A DNA stretch of 64,000 bases from Paraglaciecola chathamensis S18K6 (GCA_000314955.1 BAEM01000007.1:248001-312000); one strand, 5' to 3'; positions 36,305 to 44,999 are shown, numbered from the stretch's first letter. Numbers and translations: made by a program. The notes: generated by a model not told the origin, from the letters alone.

Positions 36305-36825
36305 AAGTAAGTGCCTAATCTCGTTTTTGAAACGACGGACAATCATTCGCAAAAGAAATTGACTGTAAGCCGTTTACTGCAATGCAGTTAAATAATAAGT
36401 GCGCTTTACACGTGCGGGTATAAAGCACCCTTTGAAAATGACAACAGGTCAAAAAGAATCGCCAAAATACACATAGGTGTAGGGTACAAAGGGTTTGCGT
36501 AAATTGGCGATGTAACCTGTTCTTAAACTGTTCACGACTTTTTATTATCTAATCCAAACATAATTTATCGCTGTTTGGCTGGGTTTTCCGTGAACCGTCT
36601 ATCCAATGTAACCAATAGTCGAATTAAATGTCAAACTAATATTAACCAATTTAACAAATATGTTATTACCAATAAAATAATCATTGGTAATAATCTCAGT
36701 TAATTATATGCTACATACTTGTTAAAATATGCTATACCTATTTCTAAAGCACTTGCATAATCTGCATTTGTGGTAGAATGCCTGCAAGTAGTAGATCGTT
36801 ATGCAATATAAAGTGGGAAGTTAAA
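36305..36825. promoter_or_regulatory. Divergent control region, PL6 operon / GntR regulator
   Basis: 521 bases without a gene. In order: ACTGC-AAT-GCAGT (36376-36388), a split inverted repeat ACAGGT...ATCGCCAA and TTGGCGATgtAACCTGT (about 36444-36520), ACCAAT boxes at 36611 and near 36645, the 11-bp dyad at 36663-36693, and GGGAAG before the GntR start. The density of ACCAAT elements points to control by the neighbouring regulator. Confidence 0.6.
36663..36693. promoter_or_regulatory. Perfect 11-bp inverted repeat, probable GntR operator
   Basis: TTATTACCAAT, 9-base spacer, ATTGGTAATAA. It lies 133 bases upstream of the GntR-family gene. The half-site TTACCAA recurs at 19668, 19911 and 38633. 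The spacing is wider than in ordinary FadR-type operators, so it may hold two half-sites for two dimers. Confidence 0.6.
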
Positions 36826-37563
36826 ATGAAGAGTCGTCGATTATTCTGGAATATAGTCGAAAAAATTGAGCAACTTATTGAATCTGGGCTGTACCAGCCC
36901 GGTAGTCGCTTACCTCCAGAACGCGAACTAGCTGAAACGTTCGACGTGAGCCGCCCCACTATTCGCGAAGCGATTATTGCTCTGGAAGTAAGAGAGAGAG
37001 TGGAAGTAAAAACAGGCTCAGGCGTATACGTATTAGAAAATAAAAATGCACCTAAGCAATTACATAGCATTAGTGCATTTGAACTGACTCAAGCGCGCGC
37101 GTTAGTAGAAGGCGAAGCTGCTGCACTTGCTGCAACGACTATCACTGACGAGGAGTTACGTGATTTAAAAAGTACCCTTGATGCGATGGAGCAAGAAGAG
37201 AATCCCGAACACGCTGATCGTGACTTCCATATGATTATTTCTCGCGCAACACGTAATAACGCGATATTGCTAGCCGTGGAAAACCTATGGCAAGTTCGAG
37301 ATACCAATATTGAAGTCAAAACTGCTTATAAAGGCGTTTGTAGTCAAAGTAGCTCTAAGCGTTTACATGAGCATACTGTTATATACCAAGCGTTGAAGAA
37401 GCGTGATACTCAGGCTGCTCGCGCTGCGATGCATCAACACTTTAATCGCTTGATTAACGCTCTGTTCGAAGCAAAAGAAGCACAAGCCTTAGAGGAGGTT
37501 CGCCGTCAAACGATCGAAACTCGAGGTTTATATTCGTTATCTCATGTCATTCGTGAGGTCTAA
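36826..37563 (+). CDS. GntR-family (FadR/UxuR type) transcription regulator
   Basis: 245 residues. N-terminal winged helix: PGSRLPPERELAETFDVSRP and TIREAIIALE, the standard FadR-subfamily helix-turn-helix (residues 26-53). C-terminal FCD ligand domain with the metal-binding Asp/His pattern (ADRDFHMIISRAT, LHEHTVIYQAL, MHQHFNRLI). The start at ATG 36826 follows GGGAAG; an upstream ATG at 36778 is not supported. In gammaproteobacteria such proteins respond to uronates or KDG-type intermediates. Divergence from PL6-MFS-kdgK and the shared ACCAAT elements point to control of the alginate regulon. A terminator follows. Confidence 0.9.
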   Translation: MKSRRLFWNIVEKIEQLIESGLYQPGSRLPPERELAETFDVSRPTIREAIIALEVRERVEVKTGSGVYVLENKNAPKQLHSISAFELTQARALVEGEAAALAATTITDEELRDLKSTLDAMEQEENPEHADRDFHMIISRATRNNAILLAVENLWQVRDTNIEVKTAYKGVCSQSSSKRLHEHTVIYQALKKRDTQAARAAMHQHFNRLINALFEAKEAQALEEVRRQTIETRGLYSLSHVIREV

Positions 37564-37633
37564 TACCCTTTAGGCGCTGAAGTACCTACTTCTTGTACCA
37601 CTGCACTGTATTAAGTGCCCCCCCTCAGAATGC

Positions 37634-37652
37634 GGATTGGGATTGGGATTGG
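37634..37652 (+). repeat. Three tandem GGATTG hexamers
   Basis: GGATTG occurs three times in a row, running into GGTATTAC. It lies between the GntR stop and the terminator. The end matches the dispersed TAATACCAATCC motif, also at 14238 and 38557. Confidence 0.7.
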
Positions 37653-37673
37653 TATTACATAAATTACACCCAA

Positions 37674-37704
37674 TAAAAAAGCCAACATCAGTTGGCTTTT
37701 TTTT
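37674..37704. terminator. Bidirectional terminator, GntR / SDR
   Basis: AAAAAAGCCAAC-ATCA-GTTGGCTTTTTTTT between the convergent regulator and SDR genes. Confidence 0.93.
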
Positions 37705-37723
37705 CACATAAGCAAACGTATGC

Positions 37724-38470
37724 TTATGAGAATAACATACCGCCGTTGATATCAACGTTAGTACCTGTCATGTACGACGCTTCATCAGACGCTAAGAACG
37801 CCACTAATTTAGCCACTTCTTCTGAACTACCTTCGCGTTGAAGTGCAGTAGAACCAGCTACTTTTTCACGAACCGCATCAGGGGTAAATGTATCGTGAAA
37901 ACCAGTGCTGATCATGCCTGGGCATACACCGTTAACGCGAATATCAGGACCAAGTTCTTTAGCAAGCCCGCGAGCAAAGGTCATAACTGCACCTTTTGAA
38001 GTGGCATAAATCGCCGCTCCACCGCCACCGCCATCACGACCGGCTTGAGATGCAAGCGTCACAATGCTGCTGCCTTTTGGCATATGTGGTATACATGCGT
38101 GAGTCATCATGAATAACGATGTTAGGTTTAAATCCATTACTTTATGGAAATGGCTTAAACTCATATCTGCTACTTTCACACGCTCAACTAAACCGCCAGA
38201 TACATGTACTAAACAATCGACCTTACCAAACTGCTCTACCGTACTTTGCACACATGCATCTACATCTTGTTGTTGTGTTAAGTCAGCCTTCACTGCAACT
38301 GCACGTACACCAAGTTTTTGGATTTCTTCAACTGCACTTTGTGCGGTAGCTTCACTGGCAAGATAAGTAATCACTACATCTGCGCCACGGCCGGCCAATT
38401 CTAATGCACAAGCGCGACCAATATCACGTCCACCGCCTGCCACTATGGCTACTTTGCCTTTCATTGTCAT
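37724..38470 (-). CDS. SDR-family oxidoreductase, probable DEH reductase
   Basis: 248-residue classical short-chain dehydrogenase. Cofactor loop [10 protein letters not shown] (residues 11-20), NHVS-like region [10 protein letters not shown], catalytic Tyr155 and Lys159 in IYATSKG. The closing [15 protein letters not shown] is typical. The start at ATG 38470 follows GGAGAAG; an ATG four codons upstream lies ahead of that site. In alginate degraders such SDRs (A1-R type) reduce 4-deoxy-L-erythro-5-hexoseulose uronate (DEH) to KDG, and the position beside the regulator and PL6 operon supports this. Another sugar substrate is possible. A TTGG-N5-CCAA site lies about 160 bases upstream. Confidence 0.88.
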   Translation of the reverse strand: MTMKGKVAIVAGGGRDIGRACALELAGRGADVVITYLASEATAQSAVEEIQKLGVRAVAVKADLTQQQDVDACVQSTVEQFGKVDCLVHVSGGLVERVKVADMSLSHFHKVMDLNLTSLFMMTHACIPHMPKGSSIVTLASQAGRDGGGGGAAIYATSKGAVMTFARGLAKELGPDIRVNGVCPGMISTGFHDTFTPDAVREKVAGSTALQREGSSEEVAKLVAFLASDEASYMTGTNVDINGGMLFS

Positions 38471-38829
38471 AATCTTCTCCACTGGATATTCAAATTAGCA
38501 TACAAATAAACTTTCAATCAGTTTCCCCAAGGAGCACCGCACAGCCCGTCGAAGTATAATACCAATCCAAGTCTACCTGCCTAAATTAACTAAACAACGC
38601 ACCCATTGTCAACCAATTATTTACATTTGGCTTTACCAATTGATATTTTGCGGTATTTTGTTAAAAAACATTAACACAATGACATTTATCATTAGTGTCA
38701 ACGCGCTTTTCTTCACAATGATATTGTTCACGATTGATGATGGCTGGTAAAGATAAAAATTTATAAGAAGCCAAGCTTGTTTACATAATGTATTTAACCA
38801 ATTCACCTGACCTTTTCAAACAACGGCAA
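38471..38829. promoter_or_regulatory. Upstream region of the SDR gene
   Basis: 359 AT-rich bases. It contains TAATACCAATCC (38557-38568), CAACCAATTATTT, the dyad TTGGCTTTACCAA (38627-38639), a palindrome ACAAT-GAT-ATTGT (38715-38727) and another AACCAATTC near 38797. No coding region is seen. Confidence 0.55.
38627..38639. promoter_or_regulatory. Candidate uronate-regulator operator TTGGCTTTACCAA
   Basis: Near-identical to the site at 19905-19917. It is placed where it could control the SDR gene, a predicted alginate pathway step. Confidence 0.5.
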
Positions 38830-40017
38830 TTACACTCTGTAACCATACACATATGACATAGGTAAAGCTGAAATGTCTGAAGATAGGGTGTTAGCAGCCT
38901 TCAAAGCCAGCAATTTGGCATGGGAGCTAGCGCCTTGCATATGATATAGGCTGGCGTTTTTAGCGGCCATTCTTTGTACTTTGGTCACTCTTGCATAACG
39001 TCTTGATTGGTAAGCTGATAATCCACTATTAATCTTTTCATGAGCAGACAACGCCTGTGCTAAGCATGCGCTATCTTCAATGGCCATTGCCGCCCCTTGG
39101 GCAACAAAGGGCAGCATAGGGTGGCAAGCATCGCCGAGCAAGGCAACGTGCCCATCAACCCAAGTATCTAATGGCCGGCTTGCGAATAATCCCCATAAAA
39201 AACACTCTTCAACCTTGCTCAGTAGTTGCGTCACATCTGAGTGCCAGTTAACAAACGCGGCACACAGTGTTTTGACATCTCCCGGAACGCTCCAGCGTGT
39301 ATCTGTCCATTGTTTTTGTTCTTGGACTGCGATGACATTAATTTCTTTGCCTCCTCGAACATAGTAACTGACCAGGTGAGCACCTGGCCCTATCCATAAA
39401 TTAGCCTCGGGCTTGACCAAGTTACGGGGCACCTTTCGCGCATCTATCGTGCCGCGCCATGCTACTTGCCCTGTAAACTCCACACTAGCGAGTGGCAACA
39501 TCTGCTTTTTCACTGCAGAACGAATTCCATCAGCTCCAATCAAAGCATCGGCTAACATTTCACGGCCATCATCTAGATAAACTTGAACCTGATTAACGCC
39601 TTGTATCGCTAGGTTTTGGTAACGCTTCACCCGGGCATTGACACTAATGTGGACCCCCCTTGATAAAGCTGCGTGGTGTAAAACTCGATGTAAGTCAGCA
39701 CGATGAATGTGCACATAAGGGGCGCCAAATTTTTTCTCGATAGCATCGCCCAATGGCATACGTAAATATTCTTTTGCTGTTTGAAAATGGCGCATCGTAG
39801 CGTTGGTGGGTAAAAAACCATGTGATAAAACATCACCGCTTACACCAAGCATTTGCAAAACGTGCATCGCGTTAGGGCTTAACTGAATACCCGCTCCCAC
39901 TTCCGCCAATGCATCACTTTGCTCAAGTACATGCACCTCAAAACCGTGTAAATTCAGTGCCAGCGCAGCGCTGAGTCCACCAATTCCACCACCAGCAATA
40001 ATTATCTTTCTCGACAT
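38830..40017 (-). CDS. FAD-dependent aromatic hydroxylase-like monooxygenase
   Basis: 395 residues, class A flavoprotein monooxygenase. FAD-binding start KIIIAGGGIGGLSAALALNLHG, the GD motif region VALLGDACHPMLPFVAQGAAMAIEDS, and DG segment IGADGIRSAVK. It is closest in appearance to salicylate / 3-hydroxybenzoate hydroxylases (GIQLSPNAMHVL). It starts with an ATG after a weak ribosome-binding site. No ring-cleavage or aromatic transport genes are nearby, so the substrate is unknown. It lies upstream of the SDR gene on the same strand, with 359 bases between. Confidence 0.88.
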   Translation of the reverse strand: MSRKIIIAGGGIGGLSAALALNLHGFEVHVLEQSDALAEVGAGIQLSPNAMHVLQMLGVSGDVLSHGFLPTNATMRHFQTAKEYLRMPLGDAIEKKFGAPYVHIHRADLHRVLHHAALSRGVHISVNARVKRYQNLAIQGVNQVQVYLDDGREMLADALIGADGIRSAVKKQMLPLASVEFTGQVAWRGTIDARKVPRNLVKPEANLWIGPGAHLVSYYVRGGKEINVIAVQEQKQWTDTRWSVPGDVKTLCAAFVNWHSDVTQLLSKVEECFLWGLFASRPLDTWVDGHVALLGDACHPMLPFVAQGAAMAIEDSACLAQALSAHEKINSGLSAYQSRRYARVTKVQRMAAKNASLYHMQGASSHAKLLALKAANTLSSDISALPMSYVYGYRV

Positions 40018-40096
40018 CGGCCTTATTTACTCTTCGACACGTTCAGTTCACTTATCTGTTAAGCGCTAAATACGGAGACTTAAAGTATTTCATGCT

Positions 40097-41086
40097 CTAA
40101 AACCACCTTTTCCACAGCATAAACCCACCTAACAATACGGCTACCCCTAACATAGCGAGAGTTAATAGATTAAACGCTTCGGGGTTGTCTATACCGGGTA
40201 GACCACCAACATTCATCCCAAACACTCCAGTAAGAAACGAAAGTGGTAAGAAAATAGCGGTCACTAGGGAAAGTACATACATCACCATGCCTTGACGGTC
40301 AGCAATACGGTTGCGAACTTCGTCTTGTAACACAATGGCCCGCTCTCTCGCCAGATCGAGGTCTTCTACGTAGCGTATCGTTCTGTCTATTTGTTCTCTG
40401 AGAGTAAATGCCTGATCTTGAGATAAATATTTATTGCTACGATAAAGTGCATCTAATGCATCGCGCTGTGGGGCAAGATAGCGGCGAATTGATGCTGCTT
40501 GCCTGCGCACGACAGACAAACGTTGACGCGCCTTAACATCCATCGCTTCAGACGTTTCAAAATCTACCAGTTCCTCGTCCAAAATATCAACCATTTCACT
40601 GATGCGATCGACCACCCGCTCAATGATTTCTAGTAGTAAGTCCCCGATACTTGCGACCTTGGTCCCCTGATCGATGTCGTTTTTTACGTCTTGCACTGAG
40701 TATAGTTTTCTATCTCTGCGCCGAGTAGAAACGATCCCCGAATCTGTAAGCCATAATCGTAGTGACACCATATCCTCAGGGTCGGCCTCTGGGTTGGTAT
40801 TAATACCACGTAGATAAACAACTAACCCGCCCTCGAGTGGCAATGTTTTCGGACGCGTTTCTAGAGCGAGCAGCGAATCTGCCACCGATTTTGACAAGCC
40901 TAACTCTTCCATGGTTTGCTCAGCATCGCTTGAATCAGATTGCAGATGAATCCAGAAAAAACCAGGCGCGCCATCCTGGTTCTTTAACGCTTTTGGATCA
41001 ATTGGTTTTCCAATTCCGGCAGAAAAATGGTATGCCCATAAAAAGCTATCACGTTGATTAAAGGACAGTTCTTGATGCTGCTGCAT
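40097..41086 (-). CDS. zntB: ZntB/CorA-type zinc transporter
   Basis: 329 residues of the CorA superfamily. A long cytoplasmic alpha/beta then alpha-helical domain (coiled stalk around RERAIVLQDEVRNRIADRQG), then two C-terminal helices with the pore motif GMNVGGLPG between them and a terminal LWKRWF. ZntB proteins mediate proton-linked zinc transport; Mg2+ transport is the alternative, but the N-terminal FLWAYHFSAGIG and helix layout favour ZntB. The start at ATG 41086 follows GGGAG; an ATG at 41131 lies further up. Confidence 0.88.
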   Translation of the reverse strand: MQQHQELSFNQRDSFLWAYHFSAGIGKPIDPKALKNQDGAPGFFWIHLQSDSSDAEQTMEELGLSKSVADSLLALETRPKTLPLEGGLVVYLRGINTNPEADPEDMVSLRLWLTDSGIVSTRRRDRKLYSVQDVKNDIDQGTKVASIGDLLLEIIERVVDRISEMVDILDEELVDFETSEAMDVKARQRLSVVRRQAASIRRYLAPQRDALDALYRSNKYLSQDQAFTLREQIDRTIRYVEDLDLARERAIVLQDEVRNRIADRQGMVMYVLSLVTAIFLPLSFLTGVFGMNVGGLPGIDNPEAFNLLTLAMLGVAVLLGGFMLWKRWF

Positions 41087-41357
41087 TACTGTTACTCCCG
41101 CAGAACAATTAGTGTGGCGAATATAAAGCACCTTTTTACAGATGAATACTCGTTTTTCATATGGCTAGGGTTTAAATACTCACAAAAAGGGTACACTATG
41201 GGTAATCTGTTGCTGGGTATCGTGTTACGAATAAGCACTTCGCTGCACTCAAATACATTTAGCGCCTGTAAATACATTTAGTAAATAAATCTTTATTCTA
41301 CTCGACCTATCGTAGGTTAAGGCCCAGTTTTCACTCATTGATTTTTCAGAGATCCAA

Positions 41358-42263
41358 ATGAAAATAGCTATTTTATCCCGTAACGAAAACCTATATTCCA
41401 CCAGACGCCTCAAAGAAGCAGGCGAAAAATTAGGTCATGAGGTAGACATCATAGATACACTGCACTGCTATATGGATATAAGTAGCAGTCGCCCGGCCGT
41501 TCGCTTTAAAGGTAAGGCCCTGCCCTACTACGACGCGATCATTCCGCGAATCGGTGCCTCGGTGACTTTTTACGGTACCGCCGTAGTGCGTCAATTTGAA
41601 ATGATGGGGACCTTTAGCGTAAATGAGTCAGTTGCTATTAGTCGTTCTCGTGACAAGTTACGCTCAATGCAGTTGTTGTCACGCAAAGGTATTGGCATGC
41701 CGCGTACAGGGTTTGCTCGCCAGCCGGATCGTATTGACGATCTGATAAAAAACGTCGGTGGCGCTCCTGTTGTCATTAAACTACTAGAAGGCACCCAAGG
41801 CATAGGTGTTGTATTAGCTGATACTCAAAAAGCTGCCGAATCAATTATCGAAGCGTTTATGGGATTAAACGCCAACATTCTGGTTCAGGAATACATCAAA
41901 GAAGCAGGCGGAGCTGATATTCGTTGCTTAGTCGTCGGTGGTAAAGTAGTGGCTGCAATGAAACGTCAGGCTGCCGCAGGCGAATTTCGCTCTAATTTGC
42001 ACCGTGGTGGGCAAGCTAGTTTGGTGCGCTTATCCCCAGCTGAGCGTAAGACGGCAATTGATGCGGCCAAAACGATGGGCTTAAATATGTGTGGTGTTGA
42101 TATTCTGCGCTCAAACCGTGGTCCGGTTGTGATGGAAGTCAATTCATCCCCTGGGTTAGAAGGTATTGAAGCTGCTACCGGTAAAGATGTGGCTAGTATG
42201 ATAGTCGAATTTATTGTAAAAAACGCCAAGCCTAATAACACCAAGACCCGCGGCAAAGGTTAA
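41358..42263 (+). CDS. rimK: RimK-type alpha-L-glutamate ligase
   Basis: ATP-grasp ligase adding glutamate residues to the C-terminus of ribosomal protein S6. 301 residues, as in E. coli (300). It starts [21 protein letters not shown]; the ATP-grasp core has [38 protein letters not shown] and [14 protein letters not shown], the last holding metal ligands. The neighbouring retropepsin-like gene (67 bases downstream) is a partner in Pseudomonas rim operons. Confidence 0.96.
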   Translation: MKIAILSRNENLYSTRRLKEAGEKLGHEVDIIDTLHCYMDISSSRPAVRFKGKALPYYDAIIPRIGASVTFYGTAVVRQFEMMGTFSVNESVAISRSRDKLRSMQLLSRKGIGMPRTGFARQPDRIDDLIKNVGGAPVVIKLLEGTQGIGVVLADTQKAAESIIEAFMGLNANILVQEYIKEAGGADIRCLVVGGKVVAAMKRQAAAGEFRSNLHRGGQASLVRLSPAERKTAIDAAKTMGLNMCGVDILRSNRGPVVMEVNSSPGLEGIEAATGKDVASMIVEFIVKNAKPNNTKTRGKG

Positions 42264-42330
42264 ATCCTTACGCAATAGCGGTATGCTCAAGCTAAATAGC
42301 TGATATATCGACTTTAAAAGAGAAATAACG

Positions 42331-42780
42331 ATGAATCGATACTTAGACAAACCCATTGTTGGCACGCTTGAACTGTGTGATCTTCCCCAGCTCAGCATAA
42401 GATCATTAAATGTCAGAGTGGATACCGGCGCGACGACCTCTTCACTGCACGTAGATAATATTGAAGAGTTTGAACGCGCGGGCAAACTCTGGGTCAGTTT
42501 TGACATTCACCCTAATATTCATAATGTCGCTGAGATCGTTCGCCGTGAAGCAAAAGTGGAAGCGATAAAGCGAGTTAAAAGCTCAACCGCGACGATGGAA
42601 AAGCGCTACACCATCAAAACCGAAATTCAAATGGCGGAGTTAAATTGGGATATTCAGCTCACCTTGACTGACCGCTCTGAAATGACCTATTTGATGCTGC
42701 TTGGACGCGAAGCCTTAGCTGGCAAATTTTTGGTCGACCCCGCCCTAGAGTATGAATTAAGTGCGGGTTTGGTAAATTAA
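42331..42780 (+). CDS. Retropepsin-like aspartic protease (RimB-like, 'ATP-dependent zinc protease' family)
   Basis: 149 residues. The catalytic motif RVDTGATTSSLHV matches retroviral-type aspartic proteases (DTGA). It is followed by FDIHP and a closing LLGREALAGKFLVDPA. In Pseudomonas, RimB of this family trims glutamate tails made by RimK; the direct downstream position suggests the same here. AGAG precedes the ATG. RimA is not seen next to it. Confidence 0.87.
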   Translation: MNRYLDKPIVGTLELCDLPQLSIRSLNVRVDTGATTSSLHVDNIEEFERAGKLWVSFDIHPNIHNVAEIVRREAKVEAIKRVKSSTATMEKRYTIKTEIQMAELNWDIQLTLTDRSEMTYLMLLGREALAGKFLVDPALEYELSAGLVN

Positions 42781-43034
42781 TAGCACTGTAAAAACCCAGT
42801 AGCGAAGGGCGATATTTATTGTGAAAATATCGCCATTCGGTGCATAAAATTTTCATCCCAGCGACTATTTATTCTAAAAAGCACGACCATTTTCACCCTC
42901 CAATAGTGTCAGCAGATCCACGATAACAGACTGATTTACATCGTTTTTATTTATTTATATATTGTTGCGAGTTCGCTTTTGGCATTCTTTCTGCTCGAAT
43001 TTAAAGTTTTAAATTCACAGCAGTAGGAGGCCTT

Positions 43035-43577
43035 ATGGGCTATCGTTTTTATTTTTGCATGTTGATTGCATTGTCACTTTTTTCAGGTGCCGCCAATGCA
43101 AGACAACAAGGTTACGCAATTGACTTTTTAAACGGAGAAAGCAGCACGCAGGGAGTTCGTCTCGCCTACAGGCCGTATGTGAATCAAGTAGCAGAAATTC
43201 CCGTGTTGGGTAAGGTTGATATGTACTGGGAATTGAGCGTTAATTTCTGGGAATACGGAGCTCAGAACAACCATCAAACCAATTATGCCATTTCTGTATC
43301 ACCGGTCATCTCCAAGCAGTTTGCGACCTTGTGGGATAAATATCCGGTGAAATGGGAGGCTGGTATTGGGGTTAGTCTAGTAAAAGACAGAGAGTTTGCT
43401 GGGAAAAACATTGGCTCCCATTATCAATTCGAAGACAGATTGGGGGTAAAAGTTGAATTTGGTGAGAATAATGACTCATCATTAGCCTTACGTTATATGC
43501 ACTATTCAAACGGTGGCTTAGGCAGTAATAACCCTGGCATGAACTTCTTAAATATCGCCTACGCGAAAACCTTCTAA
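43035..43577 (+). CDS. PagL-like lipid A 3-O-deacylase (acyloxyacyl hydrolase family)
   Basis: 180-residue outer-membrane barrel enzyme with signal peptide (MLIALSLFSGAANA) and C-terminal Phe. The catalytic HxS pair is present in RYMHYSNGGLG (His156, Ser158). In Pseudomonas PagL a Glu 12 residues after the Ser completes the triad; here that position is Asn170, so catalysis may differ. AGGAGG lies just before the ATG. It probably removes the 3-linked acyl chain of lipid A and lowers its immune or membrane activity. It stands alone. Confidence 0.87.
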   Translation: MGYRFYFCMLIALSLFSGAANARQQGYAIDFLNGESSTQGVRLAYRPYVNQVAEIPVLGKVDMYWELSVNFWEYGAQNNHQTNYAISVSPVISKQFATLWDKYPVKWEAGIGVSLVKDREFAGKNIGSHYQFEDRLGVKVEFGENNDSSLALRYMHYSNGGLGSNNPGMNFLNIAYAKTF

Positions 43578-43599
43578 GTCGGCGCTTGTCTATTAAACT

Positions 43600-44511
43600 C
43601 TACTCAAAAACAAACTTATTTCTTCCCGTAGCCTTGGCTTGGTATAAATGCTTATCTGCTCTTTCGATCAGCTTTCCCTGTTCAGGCGCTTTCCCATCAC
43701 TCACTGCAATGCCGATACTACCCGAGACTCTGCCTAACGGTGAGCCTTCGTGATTTATTTCTAAAGCTTCGACCTGTGCTTGTACTTTTTGTGCCACTAA
43801 AATCACACCTTCAATATCAGTATCAGGTAGTACAATGGCGAACTCCTCGCCGCCAAAGCGAGCGACAAAATCACCAGGGCGTACCACGGAGGCTGACAAG
43901 GCTTTTGCCACAAGCCTTAAACAATCATCGCCTGCTAAATGTCCGTAAAGGTCGTTAAACGATTTAAAAAAGTCGATATCAAACATCATCAACCCCAATG
44001 GCAAACCTGAGCGCTGTTTTAGTTTATTTTGACGTGCTAAATACTCATTAAAATAACGCCTATTGCTTACCTGCGTTAAACCGTCTTGGTAGGCCATCTT
44101 GCGCAATTCATCTGTCACTTGCTTTAAGGCTAAATGAGACTTTATACGGTGTTTTAAGGTATTTGTGTTGACCGGTTTAACTAAAAAATCAACGCCCCCA
44201 GCATCCCAGCATTGATCTTCAGCATCCGAGTCTAGGTGAGCCGTTATAAACATAACCGGAATATCTCGTGTTTCGCTGAATTCTTTTAAAGCGCGACACG
44301 CAGCCAAACCATCTACCCCCGGCATATCCATGTCCATCAAGACAAGATCTGGTGGCGTACGTAAGCAAAACTCAATCGTTTCTTTACCCGATGTAACTGC
44401 AAAAATGTCGTATATTTCGGTCAACGTATTAGACAAAATATGAATATTTATCGCTTCATCATCAACAATTAATATTTTTGCTTTGTTGAGGTTGGTGAGC
44501 GCTTGACCCAA
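43600..44511 (-). CDS. Response regulator with GGDEF output (PleD/WspR-like)
   Basis: Receiver domain (AKILIVDDEAINIHIL; phospho-acceptor in LVLMDMDMPG; conserved Lys in FLVKPVN) followed by a GGDEF domain (QDGLTQVSNRRY, active site RFGGEEF, inhibitory site RPGD five residues before). It should make c-di-GMP when phosphorylated. The start is unclear: only a TTG at 44511 is available in frame before the receiver, without a ribosome-binding site, whereas GAGGAG and an ATG (MSAELKQNKMNEE...) lie in another frame upstream. A one-base frameshift near 44545 would join them. Either a noncanonical start or a small lesion is possible. Confidence 0.9.
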   Translation of the reverse strand: MGQALTNLNKAKILIVDDEAINIHILSNTLTEIYDIFAVTSGKETIEFCLRTPPDLVLMDMDMPGVDGLAACRALKEFSETRDIPVMFITAHLDSDAEDQCWDAGGVDFLVKPVNTNTLKHRIKSHLALKQVTDELRKMAYQDGLTQVSNRRYFNEYLARQNKLKQRSGLPLGLMMFDIDFFKSFNDLYGHLAGDDCLRLVAKALSASVVRPGDFVARFGGEEFAIVLPDTDIEGVILVAQKVQAQVEALEINHEGSPLGRVSGSIGIAVSDGKAPEQGKLIERADKHLYQAKATGRNKFVFE

Positions 44512-44999
44512 ATCGGGTATGGCCTGGGATATAACGGGTTCTCCTCGTTCATCTTGTTTTGTTTTAATTCAGCACTCATTGTAGTTGCTAAACGAACAAC
44601 ACGCTTTAAGGCAATAAGCCACACACTATATACTAAAGTTTGATTGACATTAAGTGATGAAAATACTGACGAGTAATATATTAGTATTACAGTGATATGT
44701 TTCAACAGAATGAAAATAAACGGTTTTTTTCGCTAGGTGTTGATAGAAAGTTAGCGGTTCTAAATAGGTTAAATGGCATATGGGCGTGTCATTTCACACC
44801 AGCTACGACTGCTCTATTTGGCCGTTGATTACGCCTACCTCATGTTCAATTGATGCTACTGGAACCGAATTGACTTCATTTTCAGTGCGCTGTAAAATAA
44901 TTTATGAACGTTCGTTCAACAACTATACACTTCTGTTGGCCTAGCAATATAGTATTATCGCTAAATAAGAAGTTCGTTAAGATTAATATAGAGGCGACC
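44512..44999. promoter_or_regulatory. Divergent region, receiver-GGDEF / TetR
   Basis: 488 bases. The part near 44520-44580 may encode the true N-terminus of the receiver-GGDEF gene in a shifted frame. The right part holds the TetR promoter and operator. The middle has nothing recognisable. Confidence 0.5.
44870..44918 (+). promoter_or_regulatory. TetR promoter with overlapping operator
   Basis: TTGACT (44870-44875), 17 bases, TAAAAT (44893-44898), then at the expected start of transcription TGAACG-TT-CGTTCA (44905-44918), a 6-2-6 inverted repeat typical of TetR-family operators. It strongly suggests autorepression. Confidence 0.75.

Noticed and set aside
37634-37652. GGATTG repeats as a CRISPR or microsatellite locus
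   Set aside because: Only three hexamers, without spacers or cas genes; described as a short tandem repeat only.
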